From an uncultured Clostridia bacterium (GTDB lineage: Bacteria; Bacillota; Clostridia; Oscillospirales; Ruminococcaceae), in contig CAMWNQ010000020.1 of assembly GCA_947175655.1 (NCBI GenBank), forward strand, positions 1 to 15,032: a DNA stretch of 15,032 nucleotides, read 5' to 3'. The notes under the pieces are model-generated. The model was given only the letters and a program-made list of their open reading frames with translations. It did no database searches and was not told the origin of the DNA. The stretch's first letter is position 1, and each line of letters begins with the position of its first letter. The position numbers were made by a program, and so were the translations under genes. Shown here in pieces: positions 6,978 to 14,246 of this stretch.

Positions 6978-7527
6978 ATGATATTATTGTTTTATCAAGA
7001 TTTCCGTCTGATGTTATAACAGGAATTTCTGCCTGATTGTTTTTTAAAAGCGAACTTAGAACAGTTATAATATCATTTTCAGGAATTCTTTTTTGTTTTA
7101 CAGCAGTTCTCAGAATATCTGCAAGAGTATCAGAATCTGAATTTTCTATAATATTTCCGGAGTTTTCTCCTCCGTAAACTATCAGGCAGGAGGGTGATAC
7201 TTTCCATTCTTCAAGAATATATTTTAAAGTTTCAGTATAATTGCAGTCTCCAAGTATTATTACTTCTGTATGACCTGTAAAGATAGATTTTCCGCTCAGT
7301 ATTTCAGAATTTTTCAATATACTTTCAAAGTCACAGTTTTCTGTTTTTGCAGGTGATAAATCTTCATTGTAAAAATTCATAAATACGGTTTTTATATCAT
7401 CTCCTGAAACTGATATATTTCTTAAATATGCTTTCTGGTGTACTTCCTGATAAGTGCAACCGCATAGCATCAGAAATGCTGAAAAAATTACAGGCAGGAT
7501 AAATAATTTTTTTTTATTTATATTCAT
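6976..7527 (-). CDS. gerAC: Short GerAC-like spore germination lipoprotein
   Basis: 183 residues with a lipoprotein signal: Lys-rich start, hydrophobic LFILPVIFSAFLML and lipobox LCGC with Cys24 as the lipid-bearing residue. Position in the operon (third gene after gerAA and gerAB, 2 bases after gerAB) and the RNISVSGDD / VIILGD patterns fit the N-terminal part of the Ger(x)C family, the outer-face lipoprotein subunit of germinant receptors. Known GerAC proteins are about 370-400 residues in three domains, so only about half is present. The stop is followed at once by a terminator, with no leftover coding sequence, so this looks like a settled short form rather than a fresh frameshift. AAGGA lies upstream at a slightly long spacing. 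Confidence 0.7.
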   Translation of the reverse strand: MNINKKKLFILPVIFSAFLMLCGCTYQEVHQKAYLRNISVSGDDIKTVFMNFYNEDLSPAKTENCDFESILKNSEILSGKSIFTGHTEVIILGDCNYTETLKYILEEWKVSPSCLIVYGGENSGNIIENSDSDTLADILRTAVKQKRIPENDIITVLSSLLKNNQAEIPVITSDGNLDKTIIS

Positions 7528-7529
7528 AA

Positions 7530-8525
7530 TTATTTTTTTCCTTTCTCTGATAATCTTGATAATGATATTATTACTGTAAAAACTGATGGTATTAGAAATA
7601 TTATTGCATAAATTATGCTATAGACATTTGTATTTCCTAGAATTATTGCAAGTATAAGCATCAATGTTATTATGATTGTACTTTTATAATGCTTGAATTT
7701 TGGAAAAATAGTTTCAATAATCTGTGATGATATGACAGTCTGTACAGAAATTCCCATAACTGCAAGAAGTACAAGAACTATTATAAATAATGCATCTATT
7801 CTCTGCGAGTTGAATGGCTGACAGAGTTCGGCAGCTCTTATGACTGGAAATTCAGTTATTTCCATTATGCCTCCTGTAACCATAAGTGTAAGAAGTATTG
7901 CTATGGTATAAAATGCTGTTTTAAATATAAAATAAAATATTGTGGTTTTTATTCTGTTTGATTTCAGCTGACTCATTAAATAGGGAAGTATACAAAAACT
8001 TCCGCTTATAGCTAGTCCAGATGTTATCTGTGAAAATATATCATTGTTGTTTTTTATGAATAGATTTTCTTTTTCAAGAGATTTGAAGCTTCCAAAAATT
8101 ATTACTATTATACAAAGTATACCAAATCCGGCTATTATTACAGAAGCTCTTGATACAGCTTTTATTCCTGGAGATGAAGCATAAAGACATACAACCGCAA
8201 TCAATGCAGAAATTATCAGATTGCTTGAAATAAATGGTATTTCTGGCAAAGGTATATATATTGCTTTTGAAATATTCCATACACGCATAAATAACAATGC
8301 TCCCCATAGTACAGCAGAAACAAGATAGATAAAAAGCATAAATTTATTGTTTATTGGTATATCTCTTTTTACAAAAAATAATGATATTACAAATTGTATG
8401 GCAACGGCTGTTATAAAGCATATAAGTGTAGTTAAAGAAATTTTATCTGAATAACATATTAATGCGAATGCATCAGAGGCAAGAAGTAATGAGGCATATT
8501 GTCCAAAAGATATTTTGTTCATCAT
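7530..8525 (-). CDS. gerAB: Spore germination permease GerAB
   Basis: 331 residues with about ten membrane helices, a member of the APC-type endospore germination permeases. Signs are the N-terminal ISFGQYASLL (helix 1), the central GLAISGSFCILPYLMSQLK, and TGGIMEITEFPVIRAAELCQ followed by QRIDALFIIVLVLLAVMGIS, the most conserved part of the family. In Bacillus relatives this subunit binds the amino-acid germinant in the spore inner membrane. The ATG overlaps the gerAA stop (ATGATGA) and GGAGGA stands about 9 bases before it. Here the protein is somewhat shorter than the usual ~365 residues, with a short C-terminal tail. Confidence 0.88.
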   Translation of the reverse strand: MMNKISFGQYASLLLASDAFALICYSDKISLTTLICFITAVAIQFVISLFFVKRDIPINNKFMLFIYLVSAVLWGALLFMRVWNISKAIYIPLPEIPFISSNLIISALIAVVCLYASSPGIKAVSRASVIIAGFGILCIIVIIFGSFKSLEKENLFIKNNNDIFSQITSGLAISGSFCILPYLMSQLKSNRIKTTIFYFIFKTAFYTIAILLTLMVTGGIMEITEFPVIRAAELCQPFNSQRIDALFIIVLVLLAVMGISVQTVISSQIIETIFPKFKHYKSTIIITLMLILAIILGNTNVYSIIYAIIFLIPSVFTVIISLSRLSEKGKK

Positions 8526-9982
8526 TCCTGTAATTCCTCCACTGTAAAGTTACCGTCCTGCATCTTTCTGAAACTCTGACGGAATGTCGTATCTCTCATT
8601 GATTTCATATTAAATGGTGATATTGGTGCTGTAAATGGAAATCCATAGTCTTCTGTTGCACATATGTTAAATAAAACTGCACTGCCTAAAAGACTTATTC
8701 CAAAAAGTCCAAGTATTCCTCCAGATATGAGAAAAAGTAGTCTTAGTATAGTGACACTCTGATTAAGTTCAGGAACTACAAATCCACTTGTTACTGATAA
8801 TGCAATTATTGTAAGCATCGGAGTGCTTACAAGTCCTGATGTTACCGCTGCATCTCCTATTATAAGACCTCCGACTATGCTCACAGCTCCGCCTACTGCT
8901 TTTGGCAGTCTTAAACCTGCCTCACGGATAATTTCATACATTATAAGAACTCCCAGCCCTTCCGCAAGCAGTGAAATGGGAGCTTCTTTTTCAGCATCTG
9001 CTAGAATCATAAGGAGTGTACTGTTAAGCAATTCAGGATGGTGCAGAGCAATTGAAACATAGAGTGCAGGAAGAAGTATTGCTATAAAAAAGGCAATATA
9101 TTTTATCCATCGTATAAAAAATGCATAATATGGCTTAAAGGCGTAATCGTCGAGAGTCTGAAAGCTTTCTGTAAAAAATTTAGGTATAACTATTGCAAAA
9201 GGAACACCATCAATAAGAAGTCCGACTCTTCCTTCTATGAGTTTGGAACATAAAACGTCAGGGCGTTCTGTTGTTCCGGTGGAACTGAAAATCTCAAAGC
9301 TTTCACTTTCGAGAAATGGTCTTACATATCCTGTTGACAAAATACTTTCGAGATTCATTTTATCGAGGTCCTTTTTTATTTTTTTAAGAAGATTTTCTGG
9401 TACTCTGTCTTGCATATAACAAAGACACATATCAGTTTGACTTTTTTCGCCTTTTACAAATAATTCCATTTTTAATGCAGGATGTTTGAGTCTTCGCCTT
9501 AAAAGTGACATATTTGTTCTTACAATTTCAACAAATCCCTCGTGCGAACCCATTATATTAGCTTCTCCTGACGGTTCGCTTATTCCTCTTACGGCATAAC
9601 CTTGAACTCCAAATGCTAATGCACAGTCCATTCCCTCAGCTATTAATACTGCAAATCCTGAATTTAATGTTCTGAAAAGGTCACCATAATTTTTTACTTT
9701 AATACGGTCTATTGATAAAAGCATATTGTTCTGGATATGATTAAATAGACATTTTCCGTTTTTTTCAGGAAGAGTAATAGCTGTAATAGGATTTAATATA
9801 AGCTGAGTGATTGTTGCTGTTGAAAGCATTCCCTCACAGCACAAAAGAACACAGTTTACACCTCCTGTTACGAATTCATTTACAAGCAAATCAGATGAAC
9901 CTCCTGATATGCTTTTTATTTTTTGCAGATTTTTTTGCAGTGACGGGATAATTGAATCAAAATAATAATTTTCAGTTTTCAT
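8522..9982 (-). CDS. gerAA: Spore germination protein GerAA
   Basis: 486-residue membrane subunit of a GerA-type germinant receptor. A soluble N-terminal part (about 1-285) contains VRGISEPSGEANIMGSHEGF, RTNMSLLRRRLKHPALKMEL, IEGRVGLLIDGVPFAIVIP and FQTLDDYAFKPYY, all family hallmarks. The membrane part (about 290-455) has FFIAILLPALYVSIALHHPE, AEKEAPISLLAEGLGVLIMYEIIREAGLRLP, GGAVSIVGGLIIGDAAVTSG and a C-terminal helix pair. Loss or change of such genes blocks response to nutrients in Bacillus and clostridial spores. The ATG follows AGAGGTG (9997-9991). First gene of the operon, in the order gerAA-gerAB-gerAC. Confidence 0.94.
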   Translation of the reverse strand: MKTENYYFDSIIPSLQKNLQKIKSISGGSSDLLVNEFVTGGVNCVLLCCEGMLSTATITQLILNPITAITLPEKNGKCLFNHIQNNMLLSIDRIKVKNYGDLFRTLNSGFAVLIAEGMDCALAFGVQGYAVRGISEPSGEANIMGSHEGFVEIVRTNMSLLRRRLKHPALKMELFVKGEKSQTDMCLCYMQDRVPENLLKKIKKDLDKMNLESILSTGYVRPFLESESFEIFSSTGTTERPDVLCSKLIEGRVGLLIDGVPFAIVIPKFFTESFQTLDDYAFKPYYAFFIRWIKYIAFFIAILLPALYVSIALHHPELLNSTLLMILADAEKEAPISLLAEGLGVLIMYEIIREAGLRLPKAVGGAVSIVGGLIIGDAAVTSGLVSTPMLTIIALSVTSGFVVPELNQSVTILRLLFLISGGILGLFGISLLGSAVLFNICATEDYGFPFTAPISPFNMKSMRDTTFRQSFRKMQDGNFTVEELQE

Positions 9983-10001
9983 AATTTTAACACCTCTTTT
10001 T

Positions 10002-10031
10002 TATTATGTACTGTGACTTACAAAATAATAC
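10002..10031 (-). promoter_or_regulatory. Possible sigma-G-like promoter of the gerA operon
   Basis: On the minus strand CATAATA (10008-10002) matches the -10 consensus of the forespore factor sigma-G, and GTATT (10031-10027) 18 bases upstream matches four of five bases of its -35. Transcription would begin near 9995, very close to the ribosome binding site at 9997-9991, which weakens the case. No convincing sigma-A promoter with both boxes was seen in this spacer on this strand. Confidence 0.25.
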
Positions 10032-10119
10032 ATAATATATCTGATAAAAATAAAATGACTGCAGAATTATTATAGTATTATTTTTAGTGATAATAATAGT
10101 AGAAAATATTATTTTCGAA

Positions 10120-10128
10120 TGTTATAAT
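10120..10128 (+). promoter_or_regulatory. Extended -10 promoter of the MATE gene
   Basis: TGTTATAAT is a full extended -10; the -35 position 17 bases upstream (10100-10105, TAGAAA) is poor. The predicted start near 10135 precedes the chosen ATG at 10162 but follows the upstream GTG at 10087, which supports the later start codon. Confidence 0.5.
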
Positions 10129-10161
10129 ATCACTGGAATTTTAAAAAAAGGCGGGATTTTT

Positions 10162-11502
10162 ATGACAAAAGATATGACAAGCGGAAATTCTCTTAAGCTT
10201 ATTATTTCATTTGCTATTCCTATGATTATCGGAAATCTTCTTCAACAGTTATATAATATGGTTGATGCTATTATTGTCGGAAAATGCATTGATTTAAATG
10301 CTCTTGCTGCTGTAGGTGCAACAGGTTCAATATGTTTTCTTATAATAGGATTTGCTCTTGGAGTATGCAGTGGTTTCTGTATTCTTGTATCTCAGGAATA
10401 TGGAGCAAATGATTATAAAAAAATGAGAAGATATATTATAAATTCTTGTTATCTTTGTTTTATTATTGCTGTAATACTTACTGTTCTTACTCTTGTTTTA
10501 ACACGTCCGTTACTGGAACTTATGAAAACTCCTGATGACATTATAGAACAGGCTGATGATTATTTATCTATGATTTTTGCAGGCATATCAGTAACAATTT
10601 TTTATAATCTTTTAGCATCAGTTCTCCGTGCATTAGGTGACAGCCGTTCACCTCTGATATTCCTTGGAATAGCATCAGTAATAAATATCGTTCTTGACTA
10701 TGTTTTTATACAGTTCTGCAATATGGGAGTAGCAGGTGCAGGTCTTGCGACTCTTATAGCACAGGGAATATCTACTGTTTTATGTTTCATATATATGAGA
10801 AAAAAATTTGATATTCTTGCTTTTGAAAAAGATGAGATTGCTTTTAATGGCAGATTGTCTATAAAACTTATGTCAATAGGCGTTCCGATGGCTTTACAGT
10901 ATTCAATCACTGCCATAGGTTCTGTAACTCTTCAGACAGCGATAAACAATCTTGGTACAGTTTATGTTGCATCTGTAACGGCAGCACAGAAAATACAAAT
11001 GATAGCACAAGGACCTATGGACTCTCTTGGAGCTGCTATGGCTACTTACTGCGGACAAAATAAAGGTGCAAGAAAATATGACAGAATTATACAGGGACTT
11101 AAACAAAGTATGATTGTTTCTGTTCTGTATAGCATCATTTCCTGTATCATACTTGTACTTTTCGGCGGATATATTTCACTTCTCTTTATTGATAAAAGTG
11201 ATATTGAAGTCATAAGATATGCTATGGATTATCTTAAAATAAATTCAATAATGTTCCCACTTTTAGGAGTATTGTTTATTATAAGAAATTCGCTTCAGGG
11301 TCTTGGATATAGTTTGCTTCCTATGATGGCAGGATTCACTGAACTTATTGCAAGAGTTGGAATTGCTGTAATTTTTGTCAAATCTTATGGATATATATCA
11401 ATATGTCTTGCAAGTCCTGTTGCTTGGCTTATGGCGGATATTTTCCTTATAATAATAGCTTTATGTAAATTCCCAGCTCTTAAAAAACAGCTTTCAAATT
11501 AA
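10162..11502 (+). CDS. MATE family multidrug/cation efflux transporter
   Basis: 446 residues, about twelve membrane helices in two similar halves. MTSGNSLKLIISFAIPMIIG at the start, NLLQQLYNMVDAIIVGKCI, and LASVLRALGDSRSPLIF are typical of the Firmicute branch of MATE transporters, which export drugs or metabolites in exchange for sodium or protons. The second half repeats the pattern (GVPMALQYSITAIGSVTLQ, NSLQGLGYSLLPMMAG). The ATG at 10162 is preferred since AAGGCGGG lies just before it and the family begins here; 25 more upstream codons are open but are not conserved-looking and would begin before the promoter. Single-gene unit; substrate unknown. Confidence 0.9.
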   Translation: MTKDMTSGNSLKLIISFAIPMIIGNLLQQLYNMVDAIIVGKCIDLNALAAVGATGSICFLIIGFALGVCSGFCILVSQEYGANDYKKMRRYIINSCYLCFIIAVILTVLTLVLTRPLLELMKTPDDIIEQADDYLSMIFAGISVTIFYNLLASVLRALGDSRSPLIFLGIASVINIVLDYVFIQFCNMGVAGAGLATLIAQGISTVLCFIYMRKKFDILAFEKDEIAFNGRLSIKLMSIGVPMALQYSITAIGSVTLQTAINNLGTVYVASVTAAQKIQMIAQGPMDSLGAAMATYCGQNKGARKYDRIIQGLKQSMIVSVLYSIISCIILVLFGGYISLLFIDKSDIEVIRYAMDYLKINSIMFPLLGVLFIIRNSLQGLGYSLLPMMAGFTELIARVGIAVIFVKSYGYISICLASPVAWLMADIFLIIIALCKFPALKKQLSN

Positions 11503-11530
11503 TTATCATCAATTGCAATATAAAAATACA

Positions 11531-11567
11531 GACAGCATTAATTTAAAATTAGGCTGTCCGTTTTTTT
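11531..11567 (+). terminator. Rho-independent terminator of the MATE gene
   Basis: GACAGC (11531-11536) pairs with GCTGTC (11553-11558), with further A/T pairing inside (TAATTT with AAATTA), followed by CG and T7 (11561-11567). It lies 28 bases after the stop. Confidence 0.75.
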
Positions 11568-11600
11568 ACATAAATTTTCTGTTTGTTTCACAAAATGGTC

Positions 11601-11629
11601 TTGATTATTTTAAATTATTATGTTATTAT
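11601..11629 (+). promoter_or_regulatory. Promoter of the CorC/HlyC-family gene
   Basis: TTGATT (11601-11606), 17-base spacer, TATTAT (11624-11629) preceded by TGT (extended -10). Predicted transcript start near 11636, about 30 bases before the ATG. Confidence 0.65.
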
Positions 11630-11667
11630 GTAAGATATGAATTTCATTTTCTAAGAAAGGTTATTTT

Positions 11668-12891
11668 ATGGATATTGGTAAGTTAGTCGCAATTATATTA
11701 CTGCTGATAGGTTCAGCACTTTTTTCAAGCACTGAAACAGCTTTTTCGGGAGTAAATAAAATAAGACTTAAAAATTATGTTGCTCAGGGCAATAAAAAGG
11801 CAGAAAAAGCTCTGAAAATAGCTAATGCCTATGATGATGCTCTTACTGCTGTTCTTATTGGAAATAATATTGTCAATATAGCTATGGCATCTCTTTCAAC
11901 TGTGTTTTTTACTGAAATGTTCGGTGATAAAGGAGTTGGAATTTCTACTGCTGTAAGTACAATTATAGTTCTTATTTTCGGCGAGATAATTCCAAAATCT
12001 TATGCTAAAGAAAATGCTGAAAAATTAGCTCTTATATTTGCACCACCTTTATCAGCATTGATATTTATACTTAAACCGTTTGTAATAATTTTTAATAAGA
12101 TTTCAAGTCTTCTGAAAAGCAATAAGGTTGAACCAAGTGTTACAGAAGATGAGCTTAAATGTATAATTGAAGAAATTGAAGAACAAGGAGTTCTTGAAGA
12201 ACAGGAAAGTGACCTTGTAAAAAGTGCTCTTGAATTTGATGAAATTACTGTAAATGAAATTCTTATACCAAGGGTTCAGGTTATTGGAGTTGAAAAAAAT
12301 GAATCCATTGAGAAAATAAAAGAAAAATTCTTATCTGAAATGTATTCTAGATTTCCTGTTTATGATAAATCTCTTGACAATATAATCGGAATAATTACAA
12401 ATAAAAACTTTTTTAAAATGCTTGATGAAGGAAAGTCAAATATATCTGACATTATTCAGAATGTCTCACATATTTCTGATTTGAAGCTTATAAGTGAAGC
12501 TCTTAAGGAAATGCAACATAATAAAACACATCTTGCAGTTGTAATGGATCAGTATGGAGGTACTAAGGGCATTATTACTATGGAAGATATTATTGAAGAG
12601 CTTGTCGGTGAAATTTATGATGAAAATGATGAAATTTCTCAGGATATTGTAAAAACAGGTGATAATACTTATGAAGTTTCTGGTTATTTTAGTATAAACG
12701 ATATGCTTGATTTTTTGAACCTTCCTGATGATACGATAGAAAGTGATTATACATCAGTCGGTGGGTGGGTTACAGAAATCCTTGAACATATTCCCGATAA
12801 AAATGAGACGGCAGAAAGTGGTATTTTTAAAATTACTGTCCTTGAAGTTAATGACCAGACAGTTAAAAAAGTAAAGATAAATATTAACTGA
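11668..12891 (+). CDS. CorC/HlyC-family membrane protein (DUF21 and CBS pair)
   Basis: 407 residues. The N-terminal CNNM/DUF21 membrane domain (about 1-170) starts with LVAIILLLIGSALFSSTETA and holds GNNIVNIAMASLSTVFF and FGEIIPKSYAKENAEKLAL. A linker with TEDELKCIIEEIEEQGVLEEQE leads to two CBS motifs (about 205-265 and 270-330; LIPRVQVIGVEKNESIEKIK and HLAVVMDQYGGTKGIITMED), which in relatives bind adenine nucleotides and magnesium. The last ~75 residues (TYEVSGYFSINDMLDFLNLP...) form the CorC_HlyC domain. Relatives act in magnesium/cobalt efflux or resistance; the name hemolysin is historical. AGAAAGG (11653-11659) precedes the ATG. Single gene with its own promoter. Confidence 0.92.
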   Translation: MDIGKLVAIILLLIGSALFSSTETAFSGVNKIRLKNYVAQGNKKAEKALKIANAYDDALTAVLIGNNIVNIAMASLSTVFFTEMFGDKGVGISTAVSTIIVLIFGEIIPKSYAKENAEKLALIFAPPLSALIFILKPFVIIFNKISSLLKSNKVEPSVTEDELKCIIEEIEEQGVLEEQESDLVKSALEFDEITVNEILIPRVQVIGVEKNESIEKIKEKFLSEMYSRFPVYDKSLDNIIGIITNKNFFKMLDEGKSNISDIIQNVSHISDLKLISEALKEMQHNKTHLAVVMDQYGGTKGIITMEDIIEELVGEIYDENDEISQDIVKTGDNTYEVSGYFSINDMLDFLNLPDDTIESDYTSVGGWVTEILEHIPDKNETAESGIFKITVLEVNDQTVKKVKININ

Positions 12892-12907
12892 CATTTTTGT
12901 TTAGAAT

Positions 12908-12946
12908 TCACAAAAAATTAAAGTAATTTTTGTGAGATTTATTTTT
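12908..12946 (+). terminator. Weak A/T-rich terminator after the CorC/HlyC gene
   Basis: TCACAAAAAATTA (12908-12920) pairs with TAATTTTTGTGA (12924-12935) with one bulged A and a 3-base loop, then GATTTATTTTT. The stem has few G-C pairs, so termination may be partial, and transcription may leak into the scaC leader. Confidence 0.45.
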
Positions 12947-12968
12947 CAAATACAATTGAAAAATAAAT
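12937..12968. repeat. Perfect 13-bp inverted repeat overlapping the scaC promoter P1
   Basis: ATTTATTTTTCAA (12937-12949) and TTGAAAAATAAAT (12956-12968) are exact reverse complements separated by 6 bases. The -35 box TTGAAA of promoter P1 (12956-12961) is part of the right arm. It may be an operator, or a helper hairpin for the terminator just upstream. Confidence 0.7.
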
Positions 12969-12984
12969 TATTTTATGATATAAT
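12956..12984 (+). promoter_or_regulatory. Candidate promoter P1 upstream of scaC
   Basis: TTGAAA (12956-12961), 17-base spacer and TATAAT (12979-12984) with TGA before it (extended -10). It is one of the best promoter matches in the window. Transcription would start near 12991 and give a leader of about 300 bases before scaC. Confidence 0.65.
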
Positions 12985-12990
12985 AAAAAT

Positions 12991-13297
12991 ATAATCAATG
13001 AAGAATAGGTTACATAAGGCTTTGATAGTTTTTGTATTTGTCAAGTTAAAATTCCAAACTTATTCATTTTATCTTAATATTTTTTCTCCAAATGTTATGG
13101 CTGTTTTTTATTTATTGGTGAATTTGCCAAAAAAACAGTTTCGTATTTATCTAAATTAACAAAAAAATTGAAAAACTATTTACTTTTTTTACGGCTTATT
13201 ATATAATAATGTTGCAAACGTGAAATTAGTGAATTTGTTAATTTACATTCATATTTGCAGAAAAAATATAATTTTTTTTGTAAAGGAGATGATATTC
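12991..13297 (+). other. Long A/T-rich leader region of scaC with possible RNA hairpins
   Basis: No convincing gene lies here. Possible RNA stems are: ATGAA + TAGGTT (12998-13002, 13006-13011) with AACTTATTCAT (13057-13067), enclosing TTTGA/TCAAG (13021-13025, 13041-13045); CTGTTTTT (13101-13108) plus TTGG with CCAA plus AAAAACAG (13127-13138); and TGCAAA (13213-13218) with TTTGCA (13254-13259), which encloses GTGAATT (13229-13235) pairing with AATTTAC (13240-13246). None matches a riboswitch I know. The strong ribosome binding site AAAGGAG is at 13282-13288. Chance pairing is common in such A/T-rich DNA, so this is a tentative call. Confidence 0.35.
13179..13207 (+). promoter_or_regulatory. 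Candidate promoter P2 upstream of scaC
   Basis: TTTACT (13179-13184), 17-base spacer and a perfect TATAAT (13202-13207), without a TG extension. The start would be near 13214, giving a leader of about 85 bases that begins at the TGCAAA/TTTGCA stem. Confidence 0.5.
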
Positions 13298-14128
13298 ATG
13301 AAGTTTAGAAAGTTTGTTTCCGGAATAGCTTCTGCTCTTGTTGTCTCTGCTTCTGTTGCTTCAGTTTTGTCTGTAAGTGCTGCTGATAATACAGTTAAAA
13401 TTTCTGCTAGCAAAACTAATGCCAATCCTGGCTCAGAGTTTACTATTGATGTTTCTCTTGCAGATATACCTAAAACCGGTATTCAGGGTATGGATTTTGC
13501 AGTTACATATGATAGTTCTCTTGTTTCCATTCAAAAAGTTGAAGCTGGCCCTTTAACTAAAACAGGTGCTAGTGATAGTATAGATGGACTTCCTGCTTTC
13601 GGAGGCAGTATTTCAAAAGAAAAAAGTGCTGTTCTTGCTTGTTTTGCTGTTGAATCAAGCAGTGACCATAAATATTATATGCAGAATGAAGGCGTTATGT
13701 TTACAATAACTGGCAAAGTCCTTGAAGATGCAAAAAATGGTTCTGTTGCAGATTTTAATATAATTGCAACACCTAGAAAAGCAAATGACAAAACTGATGT
13801 TGACAATGGTCAGATTTGGGTAGGCTATGATGCAAATCCTGGCGATATTGTTTCAAATTTTATTTTATATAATACTGAAATTGTTAACGGCTCTGTAACA
13901 GTCGGCGGTGGTTCTGCTTCTGCACTTAAAGGCGATGTTAATGTTGATGGTTCGATTGATGTTGCCGACGTTGTTGCTATTGCCTCATATGTTGGAAATG
14001 CAGAAGGTAATCCGCTTGGACAACAAAGTATAATTAATGGAGATGTTCATAATTCCGGAGACGGATTGACTGCTAATGATGCTTTACTTCTCCAACAATA
14101 TCTTGCAAAGATTGTAACAAAATTATAA
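13298..14128 (+). CDS. scaC: Cohesin-dockerin adaptor scaffoldin (ScaC-type)
   Basis: 276 residues, secreted. Signal peptide about 1-28 (KFRK, hydrophobic core, VSA-AD). One cohesin fills about 32-203 (VKISASKTNANPGSEFTIDV, GIQGMDFAVTYDSSLVSI, GVMFTITGKVL, VNGSVTV). After a short GGGSASA linker comes a C-terminal dockerin, 211-276: first calcium loop D213-V-N-V-D-G-S-I-D-V-A-D224, second DVHNSGDGLTAND (249-261), one residue longer than canonical as in known R. flavefaciens dockerins, and the helix ALLLQQYLAKI. In R. flavefaciens ScaC docks on ScaA cohesins and its own cohesin recruits a different set of dockerin proteins, switching cellulosome content. ATG 13298 is chosen since AAAGGAG ends 9 bases before it; an in-frame ATG at 13289 abuts that site. 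A scaffoldin-like gene follows 118 bases later. Confidence 0.85.
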   Translation: MKFRKFVSGIASALVVSASVASVLSVSAADNTVKISASKTNANPGSEFTIDVSLADIPKTGIQGMDFAVTYDSSLVSIQKVEAGPLTKTGASDSIDGLPAFGGSISKEKSAVLACFAVESSSDHKYYMQNEGVMFTITGKVLEDAKNGSVADFNIIATPRKANDKTDVDNGQIWVGYDANPGDIVSNFILYNTEIVNGSVTVGGGSASALKGDVNVDGSIDVADVVAIASYVGNAEGNPLGQQSIINGDVHNSGDGLTANDALLLQQYLAKIVTKL

Positions 14129-14194
14129 TCTTTAATTTATTTTTACAAGGTTTGTCCCTTTCAGCAGTTTGCTTTAAGGATAAATAAATTTACT

Positions 14195-14225
14195 TAACTT
14201 AAGTTATTAATAGGCAGAAAGCCTA
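14195..14225. repeat. Palindrome and small hairpin between scaC and the next scaffoldin gene
   Basis: TAACTTAAGTTA (14195-14206) is a perfect 12-base palindrome, and TAGGC-AGAAA-GCCTA (14211-14225) is a perfect 5-bp stem with a 5-base loop, one base before the purine run AAGAAAGGA (14226-14234) that is the ribosome binding site of the next gene. No terminator and no clear promoter are seen in this 118-base gap, so the two genes are probably co-transcribed; the hairpin may stabilise or process the second part of the message. Confidence 0.45.
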
Positions 14226-14246
14226 AAGAAAGGAATTAAAATTGAT

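Noticed and set aside
10087..10161. 25 extra N-terminal codons for the MATE transporter
   Set aside because: The segment begins before the predicted promoter, has no ribosome binding site and does not look like a family N-terminus; ATG 10162 has AAGGCGGG.
12998..13159. 53-codon ORF (MKNRLHKALIVFVF...) in the scaC leader
   Set aside because: It has no ribosome binding site and would start only 7 bases after the predicted transcript start; length is within chance for this composition. Kept as leader sequence.
13220..13297. Upstream start for the scaC protein
   Set aside because: It would put 26 residues before an otherwise normal signal peptide; the AAAGGAG site fits ATG 13298.
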